DNA of 40,678 nucleotides from a virus, in the IMG/VR virus record IMGVR_UViG_3300037585_002540, positions 1 to 40,678 of that record, one strand, 5' to 3'. The stretch's first letter is position 1. Every line of letters begins with the position of its first letter. This document shows positions 9,965 to 17,696 of this stretch, one piece after another. Below the pieces are notes generated by a model. The model was not told where the DNA came from, ran no database searches, and saw only the letters and a program-made list of their open reading frames with translations. The translations under genes and the position numbers were made by a program.

Positions 9965-11215
9965 ATGGTAACGGCATTTACCGGCACAGATGGTGCCGCC
10001 GGTGGTATGAGGTCTATCTTTGATAGCGGTGCTTATACTACCAAACAGAATGTATCAGAATTCATTGATGCAATCGACCCTAGGGATATCCCATTACTTT
10101 CCATGTTGGGCATGGGTTCAGAAGCAGGATCTGCAGTAGCAGGTGCTGATTCACTAGCGTACCCTTGTCTTGCTACAACGCATACATGGCAAAGTGATGA
10201 GTTAATCCCTTCACAAGTTCTACTAACTGGTTCAGACGGATCAGGTGGTGAAACATTAACAGTTGGAACAACCTCAGTTAACTACTTCAAGATAGGTGAC
10301 TTGATTGCAGTTGGTAACGTAGCCCGTACTTACGGTGTTGTTACAGCAATGAACACATCTGCAGGTACGCTAACTATTGCAGCTGCAGATGAAACAGAAG
10401 ACGCATCACACGGACTAGATGTTAACGTATCTGGTCAGACTATCTACAATCTTGGTAACCTACAAGCAGATGGTGCGACCTTCTCTACGGTTTACAATTC
10501 AACTGCGCTAGGCACAGATAGTAATTACACTCAGATCTTCCACGATGCAGTATCAGTTTCTGGTACTTCAGAGTCAGTTGAGAAGTTTGGTATTACTAAT
10601 GAGTTTGATAGAGAGTTTGCTAAGAAGTTCCAAGAAATCGTAATTAAGCTTGAAAGAGCTGCTCACTACGGTATCAGGAATGACCTTCCTTCTTCTAACA
10701 CTGCACAAGCAGCACGAAGAATGGGTGGACTGTACGGGTTTATTAAGACCTCTACTACTGCCAACGTAACAGATGCTTCTGACGCTAAACTAACTGAGAA
10801 AACTCTTGTCGATGCTCTACAAGATATCTGGAATGATGGTGGAAAGCCAGACACGATTCTAGTAAACGCAACACAGAAGCGAGTTCTTTCTTCTTTCGCT
10901 AGCCCGTATGTACGGACTGACCGACAAGAAAGTGCACTCGGTGTGATTGTTGGTACTTACGAGTCTGAGTTTGGTGACCTAGACATTGTTCTTGATCGCT
11001 ATGTACAGGCAGAAGACTTGATTATAGTACAAAAAGAGTACTTAGGCATTGGTGCACTTAAGGGTAACGGCAACGACCGTTCATTCTTTACTACACCAGT
11101 CCCAGTAGACGGCGACCGACAGATTGCTGCCATTACTGGTGAGTACACAATGGAAGTACGAAATGCTGATAAGGCCCATGGCTGGATTCATTCGTTGAGT
11201 ACAACCTTAAGTTAA
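9965..11215 (+). CDS. Major capsid protein, SU10/DUF5309-like
   Basis: A 416-residue HK97-fold-type capsid subunit by similarity to the SU10/DUF5309 group. It shows an early segment on low-energy fold contacts (DAIDPRDIPLLSMLG), a central helical stretch with EFDREFAKKFQEIVIKLERA, and the conserved late block with DTILVNATQKRVLSSF, YESEFGDLDIVLDR and the closing ITGEYTMEVRNADKAHGW. Length fits the family. A strong GGAGGA site lies 8 bases before the ATG. It sits directly after the scaffold gene in the order usual for tailed phages. Family assignment is from recalled motif patterns, so it should hold at fold level even if the subfamily is wrong. Confidence 0.85.
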   Translation: MVTAFTGTDGAAGGMRSIFDSGAYTTKQNVSEFIDAIDPRDIPLLSMLGMGSEAGSAVAGADSLAYPCLATTHTWQSDELIPSQVLLTGSDGSGGETLTVGTTSVNYFKIGDLIAVGNVARTYGVVTAMNTSAGTLTIAAADETEDASHGLDVNVSGQTIYNLGNLQADGATFSTVYNSTALGTDSNYTQIFHDAVSVSGTSESVEKFGITNEFDREFAKKFQEIVIKLERAAHYGIRNDLPSSNTAQAARRMGGLYGFIKTSTTANVTDASDAKLTEKTLVDALQDIWNDGGKPDTILVNATQKRVLSSFASPYVRTDRQESALGVIVGTYESEFGDLDIVLDRYVQAEDLIIVQKEYLGIGALKGNGNDRSFFTTPVPVDGDRQIAAITGEYTMEVRNADKAHGWIHSLSTTLS

Positions 11216-11232
11216 AGGAGGAGGTGATATAA

Positions 11233-11658
11233 ATGGGTAACACTGCAGAATCATATCGGTTCTTTGGTCACACTATGCCCAAAGTTGATGATCACTTTCG
11301 ATTACCGATAACAGTACACATTCCCGGAAACTTAGCAGAAGACGAGGGTTATAGTGATCTCACCGCTGGTGTAGTCGCTGCCTTCTCTGCTCCTGCTTCT
11401 GGGTATATAGATATGTATGACTGGTACGTTGGTGTCCAAGATGGCGGCACTGATACAGTAATACGACTTACTAACGCTACAACATCTTCATACTCTACGC
11501 TAACATTAGCGGCTGGAGTAGATGGTGCTTTTGGTCAGGCTATAGCCGGATCTGATGAAACTTATTTCACAAAGGGTGACGTAGTTCAAGTCGATGTGCA
11601 GTCCTCACACGGGACTCACGCTATTGATACAACGATGATCTTTCATATGAGAGTTTAG
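11233..11658 (+). CDS. Head decoration or stabilisation protein (putative)
   Basis: A 141-residue beta-rich protein directly downstream of the major capsid gene, with a strong AGGAGGAGGTG ribosome site. The sequence has alternating polar and hydrophobic strands (DTVIRLTNATTSSYSTLTLA) and few charged residues, as in capsid decoration proteins, which is also what its position suggests. No diagnostic motif is recognised, so the role is positional inference. It is the last gene before a strong stem-loop at 11675-11696, so head genes may be made in excess over those that follow. Confidence 0.5.
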   Translation: MGNTAESYRFFGHTMPKVDDHFRLPITVHIPGNLAEDEGYSDLTAGVVAAFSAPASGYIDMYDWYVGVQDGGTDTVIRLTNATTSSYSTLTLAAGVDGAFGQAIAGSDETYFTKGDVVQVDVQSSHGTHAIDTTMIFHMRV

Positions 11659-11674
11659 TTTAGTATAGTTAGTT

Positions 11675-11696
11675 AGGGGGGATTAAGTTCCCCCCT
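11675..11696 (+). terminator. G/C stem-loop terminator after capsid genes
   Basis: AGGGGGGA (11675-11682), loop TTAAGT, TCCCCCCT (11689-11696): a perfect 8-bp stem with a 6-base loop, followed by only TCTACTATAAA rather than a long T-run. It sits in the only sizeable gap of the head module. It probably acts as a partial terminator, or as a 3' stabilising hairpin for the scaffold/capsid message, allowing read-through into the tail genes. Confidence 0.65.
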
Positions 11697-11718
11697 TCTA
11701 CTATAAAGGAAGTGAAAA

Positions 11719-12189
11719 ATGTCAGGTGGAGTATCTTATGGGCACAATTTACATAATGCTATGCCCTATATGGACAACTTAACTTTAGTATCGTCTGCTG
11801 CTAGAACTGCGAGTGATACAACAACTGTGAAAGGACTTGCTCCATATACGAGTGCTTACTTCATGCTTGATGTTACATCCGCAGCCACAGAAGCAGGTGA
11901 CAAACTTGCTGTATTTATTCAGCGAGAGATGCCTAATGGTGACTGGATGGATATTGTATCCTTCACAGAAGTCTTAGGTAACGGGGGTGCAAAGAAGCTT
12001 CGTGCTGATGTATATCCCGGTGCAACAGGCGGTGAAACGTCTGGAACAATTAATGATGGTGCGTTGACAGCTGGTTCAGTTGCTGACCTTGCATGGGGTG
12101 ATGCACTCCGTGTGAAGTGGACAGTGACAGATGCTAGCACGGATAACGCTTCATTTACTTTTTCAGTAACAGGGACATTTAGAGTATAA
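11719..12189 (+). CDS. Unrecognised beta-rich structural protein
   Basis: A 156-residue, Ala/Thr/Gly-rich protein of beta-sandwich appearance (FMLDVTSAAT..AVFIQREMPNGDWMDIVSF, ending in FTFSVTGTFRV). No family is recognised. Proteins of this style are common near marine phage capsid genes and may be decoration or fibre-base proteins. GGAAG precedes the ATG. Its stop codon overlaps the ATG of the next small gene (TAATG), showing translational coupling. It follows the stem-loop at 11675-11696, so its level relative to capsid depends on read-through. Confidence 0.5.
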   Translation: MSGGVSYGHNLHNAMPYMDNLTLVSSAARTASDTTTVKGLAPYTSAYFMLDVTSAATEAGDKLAVFIQREMPNGDWMDIVSFTEVLGNGGAKKLRADVYPGATGGETSGTINDGALTAGSVADLAWGDALRVKWTVTDASTDNASFTFSVTGTFRV

Positions 12190-12350
12190 TGGCTGGTCTT
12201 ACAACAGGTACAGGAAATGTAGGATATGCTGCTGGTAATACAGGAAGTAAGGAAACTTATGGAGGTACCTCTAAATATGGAACCCCTAAATATAACGCAG
12301 TAGAAATTCAACTTATCTTTAGACGAAATAGACGTAGAAGGTATAGTTAG
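12189..12350 (+). CDS. Short Gly/Thr-rich protein with basic tail
   Basis: A 53-residue ORF starting on the ATG of a TAATG overlap with the gene before it. The first two-thirds is Gly/Thr/Tyr-rich (MAGLTTGTGNVGYAAGNTG) and the end is strongly basic (IFRRNRRRRYS). No family is recognised. Support is the coupled start, the tight fit in a gap otherwise unexplained, and the GAGGAGAT site for the next gene beginning right after its stop. A minor virion component or DNA-contacting peptide is possible, but this is a guess. Confidence 0.55.
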   Translation: MAGLTTGTGNVGYAAGNTGSKETYGGTSKYGTPKYNAVEIQLIFRRNRRRRYS

Positions 12351-12360
12351 AGGAGATTAA

Positions 12361-13323
12361 ATGGCAGGTACTACCGCATATCCCGGTGCATTGGATGATA
12401 ATGATAATCTAGATGAAACTCTTACAGATGGTACGGATACCATTGCTGCTGCCCATCAAAATAATCAAAATGCTGCAATCAAAGCAGGGCAATCAAAATT
12501 AGGCATTACCGCAAGCACCGCTACTAGTGGTAAGATTCTTGTTGGAGGTTCATCGGCAGGTACGAGCGAATGGCAAGCAGTATCTGGGGATGCGTCCTTA
12601 GCAAGCACAGGTGCTATAACAGTAACAGATAATAGCCACGCTCACAACGCAACAACAATGACTGGCCTAGGAAACTGGAAATTAGTATATACGAACGGCT
12701 CTGGTGCTGCCACTGAATTAGCTCTAGGGGCTTCTGGTACCGTCTTAACTGGTGGTGGAACGTCTTCAGCTCCAACATTTGCTGCTGCGGCAGGAGGGGG
12801 TGGTCAGTGGGAACTAATAGCGTCAGATGTAGGTACTACTATATCAACTACTGGTGGTACAGCCACTGCTGTTGTTAAAGAGTTTGACAGTTTAAGTGTT
12901 CCCGCGACGACTCCAATGAAAATGGTATTCCAAGCCCACTTCGATGCCGATGGTACAAGTCAGAACATGTCCGTCAATGCTTTTAAAGAATTAAATGATA
13001 CAGAGACTGGGGGCACTGGAGCATACCTCCAAGCCACAACGACGGCTGATAATGAAAGATTTTTTTGGGTTGAATGTATCATAGGTGGTCGTGAATCTGC
13101 TGATACTAACTGGAGAGGCTACCAACACGCGATGTTATATGGGGGAACATATCACAACGGGGTTAACTATTACGGAATTAAACCTCAATATAATGGTGGT
13201 GGTCCCGACATGGGCGGTACAATTGTAGTGGATACTGTTACAAAAGTAGGTCTAGGAATAGGTACCCAAGGAGCCCACTCTGACATTAGAAACATATACT
13301 TATATAAAATGATTGTTGCATAG
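12361..13323 (+). CDS. Tail fibre / receptor-binding protein with shared N-terminal module
   Basis: A 320-residue protein. The first 90 or so residues (starting MAGTTAYPGALDDN, with AAAHQNNQNAAIKA and GGSSAGTSEWQ) are nearly the same as those of the gene at 13735, while the rest differs. This is the usual layout of phage fibres: a conserved virion-binding end and a variable receptor-binding end. The C-terminal part is beta-rich with a glycine patch (AAAAGGGGQWELI) and looks like a jelly-roll tip. AGAGGAG precedes the ATG. Attachment function is inferred from architecture and neighbours. Confidence 0.65.
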   Translation: MAGTTAYPGALDDNDNLDETLTDGTDTIAAAHQNNQNAAIKAGQSKLGITASTATSGKILVGGSSAGTSEWQAVSGDASLASTGAITVTDNSHAHNATTMTGLGNWKLVYTNGSGAATELALGASGTVLTGGGTSSAPTFAAAAGGGGQWELIASDVGTTISTTGGTATAVVKEFDSLSVPATTPMKMVFQAHFDADGTSQNMSVNAFKELNDTETGGTGAYLQATTTADNERFFWVECIIGGRESADTNWRGYQHAMLYGGTYHNGVNYYGIKPQYNGGGPDMGGTIVVDTVTKVGLGIGTQGAHSDIRNIYLYKMIVA

Positions 13324-13332
13324 GAGATTATG

Positions 13333-13725
13333 ATGGCTATAAAATACAGAGTATTTAAACAAAAAAGTACTGATAAGTATTTTAATCGAATGGATACAAC
13401 CGACGGTGAGTGGGGAACGAGCGAGGCTACCGCTATTAGGGGAGTCTCTCTAGAGTACGTTGTAGATATTAGTGATATCGAACTTATTGAAGATACTTCT
13501 GATAGTCGAAGTGGTACTATTATCAAACCTATAACTGCGTGGACAGCCCAAGACAGGGATGTTAGGAATTTAGCATTAGCAGCGAGTGACTGGACCCAAT
13601 CTCCGGATACTGCGTTATCCGATTCTAAAAAAGCTGAATGGGCAACATACAGACAAGCTCTTAGAGATTTGCCTAGTGCACAATCAAACTTAGCTGAAGT
13701 AGTTTATCCAACAGAGCCAAGTTAA
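13333..13725 (+). CDS. Tail fibre assembly / chaperone-like protein
   Basis: A 130-residue protein with a recognisable C-terminal signature, SDWTQSPDTALSDSKKAEW followed by ATYRQALRDLPS and VVYPTEPS. This pattern (SDWTQ, W..YRQALRDLP, final Pro-rich end) is shared by many phage tail-assembly and fibre-associated proteins (XkdW-like). It lies between two paralogous fibre genes, which fits a fibre-folding or attachment role. An ATG also occurs at 13330, but AGGAG is 6 bases before the ATG at 13333 and only 3 before the first, so the second is preferred. Confidence 0.6.
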   Translation: MAIKYRVFKQKSTDKYFNRMDTTDGEWGTSEATAIRGVSLEYVVDISDIELIEDTSDSRSGTIIKPITAWTAQDRDVRNLALAASDWTQSPDTALSDSKKAEWATYRQALRDLPSAQSNLAEVVYPTEPS

Positions 13726-13734
13726 GGAGTATGA

Positions 13735-14562
13735 ATGGCAGGAACAACAGCTTATCCCGGTGCGTTAGATGATAATACTAACCTTAATGAGAACCTTGCG
13801 GATAACGTAGATACTGCCGCTGCTGCTCACCAAAATAACCAGAACGCTGCGATTAAAGCAACACAAGCTAAAGTAGGTATTACTGCAAGCACTCCTACTA
13901 GCGCCAAAGTACTTATTGGCGGCTCGTCAGCGGGAACAAGTGAATGGCAGACATTATCTGGTAACGCAACAATTACAAACGCAGGTGTAGTTAGTGTAAC
14001 TGGGGGAACATTTGCTTCCACCCTTTACGTAAATGAATCTGCTAATGGTAGTATGACACTCGGTGTAACAATTAACCAAGGCGCAAATGACAATGAAGTA
14101 CTTGCATTTAAGTCAAGTGATATTGCACATGCGTATACTACAGGGGGTGAAACAGACACCTATGCAGCTTTCCAAAAATCTTCTGCTACATTAGGTGGAT
14201 TAAAAATAACATCTATAGCAGAGGATGCTGCAGAAGACCAAGTAACACAGATACATTCTATTGGTGGTACTGCTATGACAACTAAGACTACATCTGGTGT
14301 AGGTCTTGTTGATATCTACGTAGCAGAGCACGATGGTTCTAACGCATTAGCAGATATTACAGCAGATGGAAACGTCTTCTCTGTACGTGCTCGTGTTGGT
14401 AGTGCAGATGTTACAAGGTTTTTAGTAGATGAAGACGCTGATGCTTACATATTCGGTAATGCAATTGTCACAGGTACAGCTACAGCTGGTGGTACAACAC
14501 TAACTGGTGCTATAAATCAAGGTGATGAAAGTGTTGTATTACACGGAAGAGTATTTTCCTAG
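13735..14562 (+). CDS. Tail fibre paralogue sharing N-terminal module with 12361-13323
   Basis: A 275-residue protein beginning MAGTTAYPGALDDN and with AAAHQNNQNAAIKA and GGSSAGTSEWQ, as in the fibre gene upstream. After about residue 90 the two part ways. This one carries a different beta-rich region with repeated short strands (IYVAEHDGSNALADITADGN; FSVRARVGSADVTRFLVDE), like fibre shafts. The pair arose by duplication of the docking module with exchange of the distal part. GGAG lies just before the ATG. A receptor-binding or fibre-shaft role is inferred. Confidence 0.65.
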   Translation: MAGTTAYPGALDDNTNLNENLADNVDTAAAAHQNNQNAAIKATQAKVGITASTPTSAKVLIGGSSAGTSEWQTLSGNATITNAGVVSVTGGTFASTLYVNESANGSMTLGVTINQGANDNEVLAFKSSDIAHAYTTGGETDTYAAFQKSSATLGGLKITSIAEDAAEDQVTQIHSIGGTAMTTKTTSGVGLVDIYVAEHDGSNALADITADGNVFSVRARVGSADVTRFLVDEDADAYIFGNAIVTGTATAGGTTLTGAINQGDESVVLHGRVFS

Positions 14563-14572
14563 GAGGAAATAA

Positions 14573-14926
14573 ATGGCAACAATAACAAAGGACGACTTAT
14601 CAGGCAGTACTACTGGTCAAATGATCGCAGTAGCGGCCACATCCTCCGCAGGAACTACCATTCACACAGCAGTGGCTGGTACAACTAACTGGGATGAAAT
14701 ATGGATCTATGCAAATAACATAGATGGAACAGACAGAAAACTCACTATTGAGTGGGGAAACACTACAGCTATTGGTGGACATATTGAGTACACCGTAGTA
14801 GCTGAGTCAGGATTAGCTCTTGTAATTCCCGGACTTATTCTTCAGAATGGTCTTGTAGTTAAAGCGTTTGCTGCAACTACAAACGTGATTATGCTTTCGG
14901 GATATGTTAATAAGATAACTGCCTAG
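14573..14926 (+). CDS. Small beta-sandwich virion protein
   Basis: A 117-residue protein with alternating hydrophobic strands and almost no Cys (MATITKDDLSGSTTGQMI, DRKLTIEWGNTTAIGG, LALVIPGLILQNGLVVKAF). It is located between fibre and adhesin genes and has an AGGAGG site. No named family is recognised. The composition and the ending (VIMLSGYVNKI) resemble the small fibre-linked or decoration proteins often found next to receptor-binding genes in environmental phages. A structural role is likely, but the exact place in the virion cannot be read from the sequence. Confidence 0.5.
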   Translation: MATITKDDLSGSTTGQMIAVAATSSAGTTIHTAVAGTTNWDEIWIYANNIDGTDRKLTIEWGNTTAIGGHIEYTVVAESGLALVIPGLILQNGLVVKAFAATTNVIMLSGYVNKITA

Positions 14927-14935
14927 GAGTGGTGA

Positions 14936-16234
14936 ATGACTAGAGTAGATCAACAAAGAACAAATCCAAGCAAGGCTGTTTCCAACTTTAAAGGAAGGTG
15001 GGATTCAACTTTTGCTTGGCCTTCAACAGCCATCTCCACATGGTTAAACGGTGGCTTGTTTGGTGGAGCAGCTTGGGCTGTCATAGATGGTGGAACAGAA
15101 GTGACGTATGCCGGTTACCACGCTGAGAAATTCACTTCTTCTGGCACACTGACTGTTTCGGCAGCGGGTTATGCAGAATGCTTAGTTGTCGGCGGTGGAG
15201 GAGGTGCAGCACAAGGAACCCCCTCTAATGGAGGTGGCGGAGGCGGTGGCGGCGGTGCTGTCCGCGCACAATCTGCTGATTTAAATGAAGGAGATGATGG
15301 AAATCTTGGTGTAACAGGATGGGTTTATTTAGAAGCTGGTGATTACACTGTCTCAGTTGGAGGTGGTGGTGCTAGTGGCAGTGGAAGTTCCAATCACTAC
15401 GGCGCTATGGGAACTCAAAGTTACATAGAAGCCCCTAGTGGAACTCCATTTCATGATGGGACTTCTGCTTCAGCCTATATGCGGGCTGGTCCGGGAGGAG
15501 GCGGTGGCGGTGGAACAGGTGCCGGTAGAAACTGGAATCAGGGTTCCCCTACTGGTATAGTAAACGCAACTGGTGGATCAGGTGGCGGAGGTGGACAAGG
15601 AGGCCTTGGTTACATTGGTTCTAGTGGTGGAGCTGGCGGAACTGGCGGCAGTGGAGATATGGGAAATAATGGTGGCACAGGTGGTTACGTAGGAATGGCC
15701 CATGGTGCCAATCCCGCAGGTGGCGGCGGTGGAGCTGGTAGTGCTGCAGGTGGAGGTTCTTCCTATAACTCAGCTGGAGGTGATCCAACACAAGCTTACA
15801 CTACAACACAATGGACCGGAGGTACTGAATGGTACGGTGGCGGTGGCGGTGGTCACATATACCAGTTTAATGGCACTACATACGCATGGGGAAGTAATGC
15901 GGCTGGCGGTTCTTCTGCCGCATCCTATGGTGGAACTGTAACCGATATAGGTGGCGCAGGAACTCATGCAAATACAGACGGAATGATGTTTTCAGACGAG
16001 GGTAGTGCCTCCTATAATAACACAGGTTCTGGTGGATGGGGCAGAGGGAACAATGGCCTTATAGGAAGTGGACAATTCAGCACCCAGACAACATCCTACT
16101 CTCCAGCTCATACGATGAATGCTAGAGCCAACTCTGGCGGTGGCGGTGGAGGTGATGGAAAAGGACATTATGCTACTGCAAACAATTGTGGCAATGGTGG
16201 TTCTGGAGTAGTAATAGTTAGAGTGGCGGTGTAA
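14936..16234 (+). CDS. Glycine-rich adhesin / fibre tip protein
   Basis: A 432-residue protein. After an N-terminal part of about 70 residues there is a beta-strand lead-in (FTSSGTLTVSAAGYAECLVV) and then a roughly 330-residue region with many runs of 3-9 glycines mixed with Ser, Asn, Ala and Tyr. It ends GNGGSGVVIVRVAV, the typical close of Gly_rich_2-type phage domains. Such regions form packed polyglycine helices in adhesins such as the T-even-type Gp38, where loops between glycine runs contact the receptor. It probably sets host range. G/C content is locally higher because of GGN codons. Confidence 0.7.
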   Translation: MTRVDQQRTNPSKAVSNFKGRWDSTFAWPSTAISTWLNGGLFGGAAWAVIDGGTEVTYAGYHAEKFTSSGTLTVSAAGYAECLVVGGGGGAAQGTPSNGGGGGGGGGAVRAQSADLNEGDDGNLGVTGWVYLEAGDYTVSVGGGGASGSGSSNHYGAMGTQSYIEAPSGTPFHDGTSASAYMRAGPGGGGGGGTGAGRNWNQGSPTGIVNATGGSGGGGGQGGLGYIGSSGGAGGTGGSGDMGNNGGTGGYVGMAHGANPAGGGGGAGSAAGGGSSYNSAGGDPTQAYTTTQWTGGTEWYGGGGGGHIYQFNGTTYAWGSNAAGGSSAASYGGTVTDIGGAGTHANTDGMMFSDEGSASYNNTGSGGWGRGNNGLIGSGQFSTQTTSYSPAHTMNARANSGGGGGGDGKGHYATANNCGNGGSGVVIVRVAV

Positions 16235-16236
16235 CA

Positions 16237-16677
16237 ATGGCTCATTTTGCAAAACTAAACGATAGTAACGAGGTTTTAGAAGTAGTTGTTATTGCTGATA
16301 GTAATGCTCCAAATGAGGCTGCTGGAATTGCTTTCTGTAAATCTTTATACGGTGATGATACAACTTGGAAACAAACTTCCTATAATACTCACGGTAATGT
16401 ACATAATGAAGGAGGCACTCCTTTTAGAAAAAACTATGCTGCAATAGACAATACTGTATATGACCCAACATTAGATGCATTTATCTTAAAAAGACCAATA
16501 GATGACGATGGGGATTCTTGTACTTCTTGGACTCTTAATACTACTACAGGATTATGGGGTCCTCCATTGGATGATCCAGATGACGGGAAGATTTACAAGT
16601 GGGATGAATCAGTGCACCAAGCAGATAACACGCAAGGATGGGTAAAAGTTGCAGATGGAATCGCATCTGGAGAGTAA
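16237..16677 (+). CDS. Cyanophage-type tail-associated protein
   Basis: A 146-residue protein of a family common in cyanophages and other marine phages. It begins MAHFAKLNDSNEVLEVVV and contains the motifs KQTSYNTHG and PFRKNYAAIDNTVYDP, then a Trp/Pro-rich end (SWTLNTTTGLWGPP). Its exact function is not established. Members usually lie among fibre and baseplate genes, as here after the glycine-rich adhesin. The next gene starts right at its stop (TAAATG), so translation is coupled. The family call is from recalled motif similarity. Confidence 0.65.
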   Translation: MAHFAKLNDSNEVLEVVVIADSNAPNEAAGIAFCKSLYGDDTTWKQTSYNTHGNVHNEGGTPFRKNYAAIDNTVYDPTLDAFILKRPIDDDGDSCTSWTLNTTTGLWGPPLDDPDDGKIYKWDESVHQADNTQGWVKVADGIASGE

Positions 16678-16884
16678 ATGTCTATACAACGTGAAGCTAT
16701 TGCACGAATTGAAGAACAATTAGAAGATGTGATAGAGCACGTTCGGAGAATAGAAAAGAATACTGCAATTACTAACGGAAGGATTAGCAGTTTGGAAAGA
16801 TGGAGGGCTGGTATTGTAGGAGGGGGAACCTTACTTACAGCATTAGCCGGAAGCAGTGCCGTATGGGTACTAATAGGAGCTTAG
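16678..16884 (+). CDS. Coiled-coil plus single membrane segment protein (XhlA-like layout)
   Basis: A 68-residue protein: residues 5-45 form an amphipathic coiled coil (IARIEEQLEDVIEHVRRIEK), and residues 48-67 form one hydrophobic segment (VGGGTLLTALAGSSAVWVLI). The layout is like the small XhlA or spanin/holin-accessory proteins of some phages, but no specific motif confirms this. The start codon directly follows the preceding stop. It could be a membrane-anchored lysis accessory or a small tail-membrane contact protein. The main holin candidate is a different gene (23706). Confidence 0.5.
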   Translation: MSIQREAIARIEEQLEDVIEHVRRIEKNTAITNGRISSLERWRAGIVGGGTLLTALAGSSAVWVLIGA

Positions 16885-16887
16885 CTA

Positions 16888-17004
16888 ATGCCGATGTTAG
16901 ATGGAAAAAAGTTTGCATATACTCCAGCTGGAAAAGCTAAGTACTTAAAGGCAAAGAAGATGAAAGAGATTAAGAGCAAGAAGAGCACTAAGAGGAGCTA
17001 CTAA
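16888..17004 (+). CDS. Very basic 38-residue protein
   Basis: A 38-residue ORF rich in lysine (MPMLDGKKFAYTPAGKAKY, then KAKKMKEIKSKKSTKRSY). GGAGC lies shortly before the ATG, and its TAA stop overlaps the next ATG (TAATG), so it is coupled to the following basic protein. The start resembles short marine phage proteins of the type 'P-M-x-G-K-K-F-x-Y-T-x-x-G'. A role in DNA binding or condensation in the virion is possible because of its charge, but is not shown. Confidence 0.55.
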   Translation: MPMLDGKKFAYTPAGKAKYLKAKKMKEIKSKKSTKRSY

Positions 17005-17390
17005 TGTCTAAAAGAGTAGAAATAAAAAAAGCTGTACGTCGTAAAAAATCTAAGCAGAGTAAAACCAAAGAAAGAGATAAGCTTAAAAAGGGACAGGCTG
17101 GTATTAGTACCTTTACATCTCCTACTGGAACACGAATAAGGGCTACAGCTAGTAGAGCTGAAGCAAAGTATGAAAGAGACGTATTAAATAAAAGACCACA
17201 AAAGATGTCTGCCGCTATGTGGACACCGAAAGATTGGCCCGCAAGAAGAGAAGAAGGAAGACACGGCACTCGTGGTGCACCCTCTACTGAGAAAAGGTTT
17301 AATGAACCCATGAAGATAAAAAAAGTACCACATGGGGAGATTTTGGGAAAGAAAAAAGGAACTTTTTACGAGAAGAGGAAGAGGAAGTAG
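17004..17390 (+). CDS. Basic protein, possibly DNA- or RNA-binding
   Basis: A 128-residue protein with about a third Lys and Arg, especially at both ends (KKAVRRKKSKQSKTKERDKL and KKKGTFYEKRKRK). No folded domain is recognised. It starts inside the stop of the 38-residue basic gene upstream and sits between tail-tip genes and neck genes. A packaged DNA-associated protein or an assembly factor is possible. Codon use and ribosome site are like the neighbours, so it is a true member of the late operon. Confidence 0.5.
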   Translation: MSKRVEIKKAVRRKKSKQSKTKERDKLKKGQAGISTFTSPTGTRIRATASRAEAKYERDVLNKRPQKMSAAMWTPKDWPARREEGRHGTRGAPSTEKRFNEPMKIKKVPHGEILGKKKGTFYEKRKRK

Positions 17391-17399
17391 TAGGAGGCT

Positions 17400-17696
17400 A
17401 TGACAGAAGAGAAGAAACCCCGTGGATGGTACGGACAGCGCGTAAAAGAACTGGACGTAGAGTTCAAAAAAATTAGAGAAGATCTAGAGCAATTGTTGCG
17501 AAACTCCCCTGAAATAGAAGGCTTGCTCAATCATCCGATCATCCACGAGTATGAACATTGGGAACAAAGAATACGACGGATAGAACAATCGCAACAGTCG
17601 TTAATTCATACACAACAGCAATTGGATTCATTAGTAAGACGAGCTGAAATTGCTGCACAATCCTTAGAAAGAAGTCAGGGGAGAGGAGCGCGTTAA
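17400..17696 (+). CDS. Coiled-coil protein, unrecognised
   Basis: A 98-residue protein, helical almost throughout, with heptad-like spacing (FKKIREDLEQLLRN and RIRRIEQSQQSLIHTQQQLD) and a basic end (RSQGRGAR). GGAGG precedes its ATG and its stop overlaps the ATG of the neck gene (TAATG). No family is recognised. Position next to a connector-like gene suggests a virion assembly or neck-associated role. It might also be a scaffold-like helper. Neither can be chosen from sequence alone. Confidence 0.45.
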   Translation: MTEEKKPRGWYGQRVKELDVEFKKIREDLEQLLRNSPEIEGLLNHPIIHEYEHWEQRIRRIEQSQQSLIHTQQQLDSLVRRAEIAAQSLERSQGRGAR

